DNA from: Burkholderiales bacterium
Lineage (GTDB): Bacteria; Pseudomonadota; Gammaproteobacteria; Burkholderiales; Burkholderiaceae_C
Length of the DNA stretch: 64,000 bases
Assembly: GCA_016702555.1 (NCBI GenBank)
Contig: JADJDV010000005.1
Location: forward strand, 124,001-188,000
Direction: 5' to 3'
Of the stretch, positions 30,598 through 39,974 are shown one piece after another (the stretch's first letter is position 1; each line of letters starts with the position of its first letter). The notes below the pieces were generated by a model. That model saw only the letters and a program-made list of their open reading frames with translations. It searched no databases and had not been told where the DNA came from. Made by a program: the position numbers and the translations under genes.

Positions 30598-31917
30598 TCA
30601 CTTGGCCAACCCACGCGCCTCGCCGGCCAGCTTGAGGGCGCGCGTGTAGTTGTCGCGCGCCTTGTCGGCCCACAACTGTTCCTGGCCGGACAACTGCTTG
30701 GACACCGCGACGTCGCGCCGGCTCTTGCGGAACAGCTCCAGGAACTCCTCGTTCTTCACGTTCTCGGCGCCCACCAGCGGCGAGTAGGCCAGGCTGCGCG
30801 CTTGTTTCACCAGGTCGCTGCCGCGCGCGTTGGGCTTGGTCTTCAGCGCCTTCTCCGCTTCGTGGATCGCATGGGTGGCCGCCTGCAGCTCCTTCAGGCG
30901 AAAGGTGATCATCTGGTCGAACAGGCTGGTGACCACCTGGTAGCGCGACTCCGACAGCTTGGAATCGAACTGCACCTTGGCGCGCTTGGCGACTTCCATC
31001 GGATCGGGGTAGCCGGGCGGCGCCTTCAACTGGCTGTAGGGCAGGATCGGCAGGCGGCTGATCTTGGGGTCGAACAGCAGTTGCTGGCCTTCGGACGACA
31101 TGCTGAAGGCCATGAACTTGCGGGCTTCGTCGGCGTTCTTGCTGCCGGCGATCAGCGCGATGTTGGCCGGCACCACCGCCGTCATGCTGGGGTAGACGAA
31201 GTCGACCGGAAAGCCCGAAAACTTGCCGGCCAGGCCGAAGAAATCGATCACGATGCCGACGCCGTACTGGCCGTTGTTGACGCCATCGGGCACCGCGAAG
31301 CTGCGGTCGGTGACGGCGGCGGCGTTGCCCATCATCTCCAGCAGCTGGGCCCAGCCCTTGTCCCAGCCCTCACCTTGCAGAATGGTCTCGACGGTGAGCT
31401 GGGTGGTGCCCGAGCGCGAGGGCGAGGAAATGGCGACGTGGCCGAAGTACTCCGGTCGGGTCAGGTCCTTCCACTCCTTGGGCGCCGGAATCTTGTTGGC
31501 GGCCAGGTAGCGGGTGTTCCACATCATGCCGTAGCCGGCCAGTGCCTGGCCGTAGTACAGGCCGTCCGGATCGTTCAGCGGATAGTTGCCGATCTTCGCT
31601 GGCGCGGCGGCGTTCTTGGTCTCCGGCGCCGGCTGCAGCAGCTTGTTGCGCGCCAGCACCTCGAAGGCGTCGGGCGCCGACGCCCACATGATGTCGGGCC
31701 GCTGGCCGGCCGGCAGTTCGCGCACGTAGGCGATGGCGGCGGCGGTGTTCTTGTTGAGGATCTCGATCTTGATGTCGGGGTGCTTGGCCTCGAACGCCTT
31801 CTGGTAGGCCGTGGTCAGTTCCTTCGGGAACGAAGTCAGCACGGTCACGGTGCCGGCGTGCGCCAGCGACGAGGTGGCCAGCGCGGCGGCCAGCACGGCA
31901 AGGCGATGGAATCGCAT
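30598..31917 (-). CDS. ABC importer substrate-binding protein, Fe(III)/phosphonate class
   Basis: A 439-residue periplasmic protein with a clear signal peptide (MRFHRLAVLAAALATSSLAHA) followed by VTVLTSFPKELTTAYQKAFEAKHP. Typical of the iron-type class are RPDIMWASAPDAFEVL, a GTTQLTVETILQGEGWDKGWA segment and SKNADEARKFMAFSMSSEGQQLL. It is about 100 residues longer than FbpA-like proteins: an extra helical C-terminal region follows residue ~320. The ligand cannot be read from sequence; a PgtC-like organophosphate sensor/binder is an alternative. AGGAG lies before the ATG. Confidence 0.88.
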   Translation of the reverse strand: MRFHRLAVLAAALATSSLAHAGTVTVLTSFPKELTTAYQKAFEAKHPDIKIEILNKNTAAAIAYVRELPAGQRPDIMWASAPDAFEVLARNKLLQPAPETKNAAAPAKIGNYPLNDPDGLYYGQALAGYGMMWNTRYLAANKIPAPKEWKDLTRPEYFGHVAISSPSRSGTTQLTVETILQGEGWDKGWAQLLEMMGNAAAVTDRSFAVPDGVNNGQYGVGIVIDFFGLAGKFSGFPVDFVYPSMTAVVPANIALIAGSKNADEARKFMAFSMSSEGQQLLFDPKISRLPILPYSQLKAPPGYPDPMEVAKRAKVQFDSKLSESRYQVVTSLFDQMITFRLKELQAATHAIHEAEKALKTKPNARGSDLVKQARSLAYSPLVGAENVKNEEFLELFRKSRRDVAVSKQLSGQEQLWADKARDNYTRALKLAGEARGLAK

Positions 31918-33052
31918 CGATCAGTCTCCTCAGCGTTATCCAGTGGGTGGCAATGACTCTAACCGCAGTGCCCGCACCCCCAAGCCACAGGGTTTCCCGC
32001 ACAGGGCATCGACGACGCGCGGATTGGGGTTAAGCCCGGGTGGCGGTGGCGGGGTCAGCACGGGCGCGTTCCTCCTCCTGCAGCCGCAGCACGCGGCGCT
32101 GCACCTTGCCGGTGGTGGTCATGGGCAATTGGTCGATGAACTCGATTTCCTTCGGGTATTCGTAGGGCGCCAGCTGGCCGCGCACGTGCTGCTGCAACTG
32201 CTCGATCAGGTCACGGTCGAAGGCGCCGTCGGCGTCCGCCTGGCTGGCTCGCGTGGCCGCCCAGTCGGCCGTCAGCACCACATAGGCCTTGACCACCGCA
32301 CCGCGCTCGGCGTCGGGCTTGGGCACCACAGCCGCAGTTGGCCACCGCCGGATGCTTGACCAGGCAGTTCTCGATCTCGCCCGGGCCGATGCGGTAGCCA
32401 GCCGACTTGAAGACGTCGTCGGCGCGGCCCTGGTACCAGAGGTAGCCGTCTTCATCGCGCAGCGCCACGTCGCCGGTGCGCCACCAGTCGCCGGTGAACT
32501 TGGCCCGCGTGGCGGCCTCGTTGTTCCAGTAACCGAGAAAGAAGATCGGGTCCGGATCGCCATGGATGTCGGTGCGGCGGATCGCCACCTCGCCGGGCTC
32601 ACCGACGGGCTGCTCCCGGCCTTCGTCGTCGATCACGGCGACCAGGTGGCCGGGGTAGCCGCGGCCCATGCTGTTGGGTTTGGCGGGCCAGCCAACACCC
32701 TCCGGCCTGCGGTTATTCATGGCGCAATTGCCCACGATGTAGTTCACCTCGGTCTGGCCGAACATCTCGTTGACGATCACACCCAATTCGTCACGGCAGT
32801 AGGCGAACACGGCATCGCCCACGGCCTCGCCGGCGCTCATCAAACCCTGCAGGTGCAGTTTGAACTGTTCGCGCGGGTGCGGCAGCGCCTTCATCATGGC
32901 CTTGAGCGCGGTCGGGAACAGGAAGCTATGGGTGACGCGGTGGGTTTGCAGGATGTCGAACGCGGTCTCGGGGCTGAAGCGGCCGTTGCAGGCGACGATG
33001 GGGCGGCCGAAGTAGAGGGTGGGTAGCAAGGCGTCCATCAACCCGCCGGTCC

Positions 33053-33116
33053 AAGCCCAGTCCGCAGGACTCCAGAAGACGCTTTGCGTCTTTCTTTCGT
33101 CTCGCGGACTGGGCTT
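33053..33116. repeat. inverted repeat at the junction of the insertion in the acyl-CoA synthetase gene
   Basis: AAGCCCAGTCCGC (33053-33065) is inverted exactly at 33104-33116. The left arm encodes part of the conserved PADWAW motif of the enzyme; the right arm lies in the foreign insertion. An inner hairpin AAGACGC/GCGTCTT occupies 33076-33092. Confidence 0.7.
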
Positions 33117-33129
33117 TGCCCACGATGTG

Positions 33130-33169
33130 CCCGCCCCCACCCCCGCCCTCCCCCGCGTGGGGGAGGGAG
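33130..33169 (-). repeat. REP-like palindrome inside the acyl-CoA synthetase gene
   Basis: Read on the minus strand this is TCCCTCCCCCACGCGGGGGAGGG followed by a G-rich tail, the same plan as the elements at 20803 and 49692-49791, with more C/G in the stem. It is part of the extra in-frame segment that separates conserved parts of the enzyme. Confidence 0.65.
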
Positions 33170-33932
33170 TCTCGTTTTGAAGAAGCGTCGCGTGCGGGTC
33201 GAAGCCGAACCAGTTCTGGCTGCAGATGAAGCCGGGCAGGTTGCCGATCAGGGCGCGGTGCGGAATCAGCGCGCCCTTGGGGGCGCCGGTGGTGCCGCTG
33301 GTGTAGATCAGCACGGCCGGGTCGTCGGCGGCAGTGTCGACGAGATCGAAGCGGTCGGCCGATGCGGCCAGCACGGTCTGCCAGTCGTGGTCGGCGCGGG
33401 ATGCACCGGTGCCAAGGCCGATCACGGTCTTGAGCGACGGACAGCTGACACGCGCGGCCAGCAGGCTGTCCATCGAGGCTTCGTCACAGATGGCGGCCAG
33501 CGCCTCGGCGTTCTGGACGCGGTACTCCAGCGCGTCGGGACCGAACAGCTGCGACAAGGGCATGGCGATGGCGCCCAGTTGCAGCACGCCCATGTAGGCC
33601 ACGGCGGTCTCGAAGCGTTGCGGCATCACGATTGCCACCCGATCGCCGCGCCGCACGCCCAGCCGGTGCAGCGCGTTCGAGAGCCGGTTCGCGGCCGCTT
33701 GCAGCGCGGCATAGGAATGCGGGCGCGGCGCGCCATCCGTCTGATGCTCGATCACCGCCACCCGCGCGGCCGCGTCGGGGCGCAGTGCCCAGCGCCGACT
33801 GCAGGCCTCGGCCATGTTGAAGCGCGGCGGCACCTGCCAGCGAAAACCCTGCTGCATCGCGGCGTAGTGATCGCCCAAGGTGTCGCCTGTTCGACCCTGG
33901 CGCATGGCTTGTCTCCTCTAAGATTTCGCCCA

Positions 33933-34859
33933 ATGTATCAAGTCCAACGCCCTTCGCGCAGCGAGTTTGTCCCGATCCGCCTGCACCGTTATCACCTGCG
34001 CCTGTGGGGCGACCCCAGTGGCCTGCCGCTGGTGCTGGTGCACGGCTGGATGGACGTGGCGGCCTCGTACCAGTTCATGGTGGACGCGCTGTCGCCGGAT
34101 TTTTTCCAGGGCCGCTTCATCATCGCGCCCGACTGGCGCGGCTTCGGCCATTCCACCGGGCCGGCCTGCGACCACTACAGCTTCGCCGACTACCTGGGCG
34201 ACCTGGAATACCTGCTCGACCATTACGCGGGCGAGCGTCCGGTCGATCTGGTCGGCCACAGCATGGGCGGCAACATCGCCATGATGTACGCCGGTGTGCG
34301 GCCCGGGCGCATCCGCCGCCTGGTCAACCTGGAAGGCTTTGGCATGCCGGCCACGCGGCCCGAGCAGGCGCCCGCGCGCTACGCCAAATGGCTGGACGAG
34401 ATCAAGGCGCTGCAGCGCGGCGAGAGCGCGCTCAAGACCTACCCCGACCTGGCCGCCGTCGCCGCGCGCCTGATGAAGACCAATCGGCGCCTGGCCGCGG
34501 ACAAGGCCGACTGGCTGGCGCGCCAATGGTCGGAAGAACGCGTGCAGGCGGATGGCGGCATGCGGCGCGAGATCCTGGGCGACGCGGCGCACCGCATCGT
34601 CAGTGCGCAATTGTTCCGGGTCGAGGAAATGCGGGCGCTGTACGCGCGCATCGCCGCGCCGACGCTGATGGTCGAGGCCAGCGAGGACAGCCTGTCGCAG
34701 TGGTGGCAGGGCCGCTTCACGCTGGCGGAATTCCACCAACGCCTGGCGGCGGTGCCGAATCTGCGGCGCGAAGTCATTCCTGATGCCGGCCACATGCTGC
34801 ACCATGACCAGCCGCGGGCGCTGGCGGCGCTGCTCGAATCCTTCCTGGGCGCAGGCTGA
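33933..34859 (+). CDS. alpha/beta hydrolase
   Basis: A 308-residue alpha/beta-hydrolase-fold enzyme. The oxyanion region is VLVHGWMDVAASYQFM, the nucleophile elbow is DLVGHSMGGNIAMMYAG (Ser nucleophile), the acid is probably in LMVEASEDSLSQWW, and the His is in VIPDAGHMLHHDQP. It probably hydrolyses an ester; the substrate is unknown. ATG 33933 (MYQVQRPS) is only 27 bases from the divergent acyl-CoA synthetase start, so the promoters of both must overlap coding DNA. The frame stays open far upstream, but that part is the antisense of the synthetase gene. Confidence 0.9.
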   Translation: MYQVQRPSRSEFVPIRLHRYHLRLWGDPSGLPLVLVHGWMDVAASYQFMVDALSPDFFQGRFIIAPDWRGFGHSTGPACDHYSFADYLGDLEYLLDHYAGERPVDLVGHSMGGNIAMMYAGVRPGRIRRLVNLEGFGMPATRPEQAPARYAKWLDEIKALQRGESALKTYPDLAAVAARLMKTNRRLAADKADWLARQWSEERVQADGGMRREILGDAAHRIVSAQLFRVEEMRALYARIAAPTLMVEASEDSLSQWWQGRFTLAEFHQRLAAVPNLRREVIPDAGHMLHHDQPRALAALLESFLGAG

Positions 34860-34965
34860 ATCACCACTCACCGCCGGCCTTTGGCGTCACTCACCGCCAT
34901 CGGGTGCGCATGCGAAAATGAAGGGTTTCGCGCCCCCGGCGGCGCCTTGACCGGATACCCACACC

Positions 34966-36070
34966 ATGGAAGCAGAACGCATCAACCAGATTGGCGACCA
35001 GATCGACGACCTTCGTGCGCGCACCGACGCGCTACGGGGGTATCTTTGACTACGCTGCCAAGTCCGAACGCCTGCGCACGGTAAACGCTGCGCTGGAGGA
35101 TCCGGCGGTCTGGAACGACCCCAGGAAGGCCCAGGAACTGGGCAAGGAAAAGAAGGCGCTCGATGGCGTGGTCGTCACCCTGGACGAGTTGACGCAGAGC
35201 CTGTCGGACAGCGCCGAGCTGTTCGAGATGAGCCGCGACGACGACGATGAAGCCGCGCTGCAGGCCATCGCCGACGACGCCGCCGAGCTGGAGAAGACGG
35301 TGGAAGAGCTCGAGTTCCGCCGCATGTTCAACCAGCCGGCCGACCCCAACAACTGTTTCCTCGACATCCAGGCCGGTGCCGGTGGCACCGAGGCACAGGA
35401 CTGGGCCAGCATGCTGCTGCGCCAGTACCTGCGCTACGCCGAGCGCAAGGGCTTCAAGACCGACATCGAGGACGAAACCCCCGGCGACACCGCCGGCATC
35501 AAGGGCGCCACCGTCAAGATCGAGGGCGAATACGCCTATGGCCTGCTGCGCACCGAAACCGGCGTGCACCGCCTGGTGCGCAAGTCGCCGTTCGATTCGT
35601 CCGGCGGGCGCCACACCAGCTTTGCCAGCGTATTCGTGTACCCCGAGGTGGACGACTCGATCGAGATCGACATCAACCCGGCCGACGTGCGCGTCGACAC
35701 CTACCGCGCTTCAGGCGCAGGCGGCCAGCACATCAACAAGACCGATTCGGCGGTGCGCCTGACGCACGAGCCCACCGGCATCGTGGTGCAGTGCCAGGAC
35801 AGCCGCAGCCAGCACAGCAACCGCGACATGGCCTGGCAGCGCCTGCGCAGTCGCCTGTACGACCACGAGATGCGCAAGCGCATGGACGAGCAGCAAAAAC
35901 TGGAAGACAGCAAGACCGATGTCGGCTGGGGCCACCAGATCCGCAGCTACGTGCTGGACAACAGCCGCATCAAGGACTTGCGCACCAACGTGGAAATCAG
36001 CAACACGCAGAAGGTGCTCGACGGCGACCTCGATCCCTTCATCGAAGCCAGTCTCAAGCAAGGCGTGTGA
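34966..36070 (+). CDS. prfB: peptide chain release factor 2, with programmed +1 frameshift
   Basis: RF2 terminates translation at UGA and UAA. The gene is read as 34966-35046 joined to 35048-36070, giving 367 residues. Zero frame: MEAERINQIGDQIDDLRARTDALRGYL followed by TGA at 35047-35049; the +1 frame continues DYAAKSERLRTV. The stop-codon recognition motif SPF is in RKSPFDSSGGRHTS and the catalytic GGQ is in RASGAGGQHINKTDSAVRL. Low RF2 slows reading of the internal UGA and promotes the shift, so the protein regulates its own synthesis. Confidence 0.97.
35034..35050 (+). promoter_or_regulatory. prfB programmed +1 frameshift site
   Basis: The G-rich CGGGGGTATCTTTGAC segment matches the classical RF2 site: a Shine-Dalgarno-like GGGGG three bases upstream of CTT, then the slippery CTT TGA C. 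The ribosome slips from CUU to UUU and skips T 35047. Established mechanism in E. coli; the sequence here is nearly identical. Confidence 0.96.
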
Positions 36071-36145
36071 CGTCGTCGCGCGGCCACGCCTGCCGCCGGG
36101 TGGGCGCAGGCTAAGCTATCCCCATTGCAGTTTCGAGGAAAAGAT

Positions 36146-38908
36146 ATGCGCGAAGGACAAGCCGCCGTCACCCGACGACTGGACTACGCCCCACCCGCCT
36201 TCCTGATCGACAGCGTCGAACTGACCTTCGATCTGGACCCGGCCCGCACCCGCGTGCTCAACCGCATGCGGCTGCGCCGCAACCCCGAGGTGCCGCCGCA
36301 GCCGCTGCGCCTGGATGGCGACGAACTGAATCTGACGCGCGTGCTGCTGAACGGCCAGGGCTGCAGCTTCCGCACCGATGAGCAGACCCTGGTGCTGGAA
36401 AACCTGCCCGAGGGCACGGCGCCGCTGGAGCTGGAATTGTTCACCACCTGCCAGCCGGAAAAGAACACGCGGCTGATGGGCCTGTTCATGAGCGGCGGCG
36501 ACTTCTTCACCCAGTGCGAGGCCGAGGGCTTTCGCCGCATCACCTATTTCCTCGACCGGCCCGACGTGATGGCGACCTACACCGTCACGCTGCGCGCTGA
36601 CAAGCTGCGCTACCCGGTGCTGCTGTCCAACGGCAACCTGGTGGACGAAGGCGAACTGGAAGGCGGCCGCCACTTCGCCACCTGGCACGACCCGCACAAG
36701 AAGCCCAGCTACCTGTTCGCGCTGGTGGCCGGCAAGCTGGTGGCGCGCGAGCAGCGCATTGCCACCCGTTCGGGCTCGGAGCATCTGCTGCAGGTCTACG
36801 TGCGCCCGGGCGATCTCGACAAGACCGAGCACGCGATGAACTCGCTCATCCACTCCGTGCTGTGGGACGAGGCGCGCTTTGGCCTGCCGCTGGATCTGGA
36901 GCGCTTCATGATCGTGGCCACCAGCGACTTCAACGCCGGTGCCATGGAGAACAAGGGCCTGAACATCTTCAACACCAAGTACGTGCTGGCCAAGCCCTCG
37001 ACGGCGACCGACAGCGACTACGACGCGGTGGAAAGCGTGATCGGCCACGAGTACTTCCACAACTGGACCGGCAACCGCGTCACCTGCCGCGACTGGTTCC
37101 AGCTGAGCCTGAAGGAAGGCCTGACCGTCTTCCGCGACCAGGAATTCAGCATGGACCTGGCCGGCACGCCGAGCGCGCGCGCCGTCAAGCGCATCGAAAA
37201 CGTCATCGCCCTGCGCAGCGCCCAGTTCACTGAAGACGCGGGACCCATGGCGCACCCCGTGCGGCCTGATGAGTACCTGGAAATCAGCAACTTCTACACC
37301 ACCACCATTTACGAAAAAGGTGCCGAGGTGGTGCGCATGGTTCAGACGCTGGTGGGGCGCGAGGGCTTCCGCCAAGGGCTGGACCTGTACTTCCAGCGCC
37401 ACGACGGCCAGGCCGTCACCTGCGACGACTTCGCGCAGGCCATGGCCGACGCCAACCCGGACAGCGACTTGGCACGCCTGCTGCCGCAGTTCAAGCGCTG
37501 GTATGCCCAGGCCGGCACGCCAGTCGTCAAGGCCAGGGGCCATTACGACGCCGCCGCGCGCCGCTACACCCTGACGCTGTCGCAAAGCTGCCGCGCCACG
37601 CCGGGCCAGCCCCACAAGGAACCCTTCGTCATCCCGGTGCGCCTGGGCCTGGTCGGCCCCGATGGGCGTGACCTGCCGCTGCGCCTGGCCGCGTGGGACC
37701 AGCCGGTCGAAGGCAGCCACGTGGTGGTGCTGACAGAGCGCGACACGACGCTGACCTTCATTGAGGTCGAGGCCGAACCCGTGCCCTCGCTGCTGCGCGG
37801 CTTCTCGGCGCCGGTCGAGCTGGATGGCGACCTCGGCAGCGCGCAGCTGCTGCACCTGCTGGCGCACGACAGCGACCCATTCAACCGCTGGGAGGCGGGG
37901 CAGCAACTGGCGCTGCGCCTGGCCATCGCCGGCATTCGCGGCGCCGATCCGGTGCCGGCGCGGCCCTTGGACGACGCCTATGTGCAGGCCCTGCGCGCGG
38001 TGCTGCGCGACCCCGGTCTGGACGCCGCCTTCAAGACACTGGTGCTGACCCCGCCGGGCGAGGACTACATCGCCGAGCAGCTCGATGTGGTCGATCCGCA
38101 GCGCATCCACGCCGTCTGCGAGGCCATGCAGCGCCAGCTGGCCACCGAGCTCCGAGACGACTGGCAGTGGGCCTACGCCCAGCACGAGCACACCGGCGCC
38201 TACACGCCCGATCCGGTTTCGGCCGGCCGGCGCGCGCTGGCCGGCCTGGCGCTCGCCATGCTGTGCCTGGCCGCGCCAGCCAGCGGCGACAGCGTCTGGC
38301 CCGGCAAGGCCTATCAGCGCGTCAAGGACGCCGGCAACATGACCGATCGCCTGAACGCACTGGCGGCGCTGGTCGACAGCGGCCATGAATTGGCCGGCCG
38401 CGCGCTGACGCACTTCTATGAGCGCTTCAGGCACGAGCCACTGGCGCTGGACAAGTGGTTCGCCCTGCAAGTGCATGCGCCCGACCAGGACGGCGACGTG
38501 CTGCCGGTGGTGCGCGAGCTGATGAAGCACCCCGACTTCAGCCTGCGCAACCCCAACCGCGCGCGCAGCGTCGTCTTCAGCTACTGCCACGGCAACCCGG
38601 CCGCCTTCCACCGGCGCGACGCCGCCGGCTACATCTACTGGGCCGACCGCGTGCTGGAGCTGGACGCGCTCAACCCCCAGGTGGCCGCCCGCCTGGCCCG
38701 CGCCATGGACGCCTGGGCGCGCCTGGCCGAGCCCTACCGCGGCGCCGCGCGCGAGGCCATCGCCCGCGTGGCCGGCCGGACCGAGCTGAGCAACGACGTG
38801 CGCGAAGTCGTCACGCGTGCGCTGGCCGAGCCGAGCCCCGACACCCCGGTCGCCGCCGAGGCGCGCACCGCCCCCACTCCCGACTCCGAAGCCAAGGCCC
38901 ACCCATGA
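36146..38908 (+). CDS. pepN: aminopeptidase N
   Basis: A 920-residue cytosolic M1 zinc metallopeptidase that removes N-terminal residues from peptides. The substrate-anchoring GAMEN motif is at about 265-269 (NAGAMENKGLNIFN) and the zinc motif HEYFHNWTGNR places His301, Glu302 and His305. The C-terminal half holds the beta-sandwich (KARGHYDAAARRYTLTLSQS) and a large helical domain. GAGGAAAAG lies just before ATG 36146. Its stop overlaps the fbp start (ATGA), so the two genes are translationally coupled. Confidence 0.96.
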   Translation: MREGQAAVTRRLDYAPPAFLIDSVELTFDLDPARTRVLNRMRLRRNPEVPPQPLRLDGDELNLTRVLLNGQGCSFRTDEQTLVLENLPEGTAPLELELFTTCQPEKNTRLMGLFMSGGDFFTQCEAEGFRRITYFLDRPDVMATYTVTLRADKLRYPVLLSNGNLVDEGELEGGRHFATWHDPHKKPSYLFALVAGKLVAREQRIATRSGSEHLLQVYVRPGDLDKTEHAMNSLIHSVLWDEARFGLPLDLERFMIVATSDFNAGAMENKGLNIFNTKYVLAKPSTATDSDYDAVESVIGHEYFHNWTGNRVTCRDWFQLSLKEGLTVFRDQEFSMDLAGTPSARAVKRIENVIALRSAQFTEDAGPMAHPVRPDEYLEISNFYTTTIYEKGAEVVRMVQTLVGREGFRQGLDLYFQRHDGQAVTCDDFAQAMADANPDSDLARLLPQFKRWYAQAGTPVVKARGHYDAAARRYTLTLSQSCRATPGQPHKEPFVIPVRLGLVGPDGRDLPLRLAAWDQPVEGSHVVVLTERDTTLTFIEVEAEPVPSLLRGFSAPVELDGDLGSAQLLHLLAHDSDPFNRWEAGQQLALRLAIAGIRGADPVPARPLDDAYVQALRAVLRDPGLDAAFKTLVLTPPGEDYIAEQLDVVDPQRIHAVCEAMQRQLATELRDDWQWAYAQHEHTGAYTPDPVSAGRRALAGLALAMLCLAAPASGDSVWPGKAYQRVKDAGNMTDRLNALAALVDSGHELAGRALTHFYERFRHEPLALDKWFALQVHAPDQDGDVLPVVRELMKHPDFSLRNPNRARSVVFSYCHGNPAAFHRRDAAGYIYWADRVLELDALNPQVAARLARAMDAWARLAEPYRGAAREAIARVAGRTELSNDVREVVTRALAEPSPDTPVAAEARTAPTPDSEAKAHP

Positions 38909-39918
38909 GCAAGCGCATCTCCCTCACCCGCTACCTGGTCGAAAAGCAGCGCGACGACGGCCACATCCCGTCACAGCTGCGCCTGCTGCTCGAAGTGGTG
39001 GCCCGCGCCTGCAAGAGCATCAGCCACGCCGTCAACAAGGGCGCGCTGGGCGGCGTGCTGGGCAGTGCCGGCAGCGAAAACGTGCAGGGCGAGGTGCAGA
39101 AAAAGCTCGACATCATCGCCAACGAGGTGCTGATCGAGGCCAACGAATGGGGCGGCCACCTGGCCGCCATGGCCAGCGAGGAGATGAACAACATCTACCT
39201 CATCCCCAACCGCTACCCGCGCGGCGAATACCTGCTGCTGATGGACCCGCTGGACGGCTCCAGCAACATCGACGTCAACGTCAGCATCGGCACCATCTTC
39301 AGCGTGCTGAAAATGCCCGAGGGCAACCGCGGCGTGGAAGAAGCCGACTTCCTGCAACCCGGCAAGTGCCAGGTGGCCGCCGGCTATTGCGTCTATGGCC
39401 CGCAGACCACGCTGGTGCTGACGGTGGGCGACGGCGTGGCCGCATTCACGCTCGACCGCGAAATGGGCAGCTTCGTGCTGACGCAGGACAACGTGCGCAT
39501 CCCTGAAGACACCAAGGAATTCGCCATCAACATGAGCAACATGCGCCACTGGGATGCGCCGGTCAAGCGCTACATCGACGAATGCCTGCAAGGCCAGGAA
39601 GGCCCGCGCGGCAAGGACTTCAACATGCGCTGGGTGGCCAGCATGGTGGCCGACGTGCACCGCATCATGACGCGCGGCGGCATCTTCATGTACCCCTGGG
39701 ATAAGCGCGAGCCCGGCAAGCCCGGCAAGCTGCGCCTGATGTACGAGGCCAACCCCATGGCCTGGCTGGTCGAGCAAGCCGGTGGCGCCGCCACCAACGG
39801 CCACCAGCGCATCATGGAAGTGCAGCCCACCCTGCTGCACGAGCGCGTCAGCGTGATCCTGGGCAGCAAGAACGAGGTCGAGCGGGTCACCCGCTACCAC
39901 TTGGAAGCCGACGCCTGA
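38905..39918 (+). CDS. fbp: class 1 fructose-1,6-bisphosphatase
   Basis: A 337-residue gluconeogenic enzyme that converts fructose-1,6-bisphosphate to fructose-6-phosphate. The metal-binding motif is LLLMDPLDGSSNIDVNVSIGTIFS, and GGIFMYPWDKREPGKPGKLRLMYEANPMAWL is the characteristic C-terminal block. ATG 38905 overlaps the pepN stop by four bases. The pepN-fbp arrangement is common in Burkholderiales. Confidence 0.97.
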   Translation: MSKRISLTRYLVEKQRDDGHIPSQLRLLLEVVARACKSISHAVNKGALGGVLGSAGSENVQGEVQKKLDIIANEVLIEANEWGGHLAAMASEEMNNIYLIPNRYPRGEYLLLMDPLDGSSNIDVNVSIGTIFSVLKMPEGNRGVEEADFLQPGKCQVAAGYCVYGPQTTLVLTVGDGVAAFTLDREMGSFVLTQDNVRIPEDTKEFAINMSNMRHWDAPVKRYIDECLQGQEGPRGKDFNMRWVASMVADVHRIMTRGGIFMYPWDKREPGKPGKLRLMYEANPMAWLVEQAGGAATNGHQRIMEVQPTLLHERVSVILGSKNEVERVTRYHLEADA

Positions 39919-39974
39919 GCCGCCGGCACCGCGCGCAAAAGCCACCGCATTCAACCCGCACCCCGGCGCACCGC

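Larger units (their letters stand above)
32030..33905 (-). pseudogene. acyl-CoA synthetase (AMP-forming), interrupted by a repeat and a frameshift
   Basis: Homology runs over the whole interval: AMP-binding motif VLIYTSGTTGAPKGAL, NEMFGQTEVNYIVGNC, WWRTGDVALRDEDGYLWYQGRADD, and the C-terminal PMTTTGKVQRRVLR. The enzyme would activate a short or medium-chain fatty acid. Two lesions are visible. First, roughly 35 extra residues (around NETPSPTRGRAGVGAG) just before FWSPADWAWTGG come from a palindromic repeat at about 33066-33172, inserted in frame. Second, the conserved stretch EIENCLVKHPAVANC shifts frame at about 32332: removing one base restores AVVPKPDAERGAVVKAYVVL. The uncorrected frame ends at 32211. 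The start at 33905 has AGAGGAG upstream. The 1-base shift could also be an assembly error. Confidence 0.85.

Noticed and set aside
35047..35049. In-frame TGA in prfB taken as a nonsense mutation
   Set aside because: The surrounding bases are the classical programmed +1 frameshift site of release factor 2, so the gene is intact.
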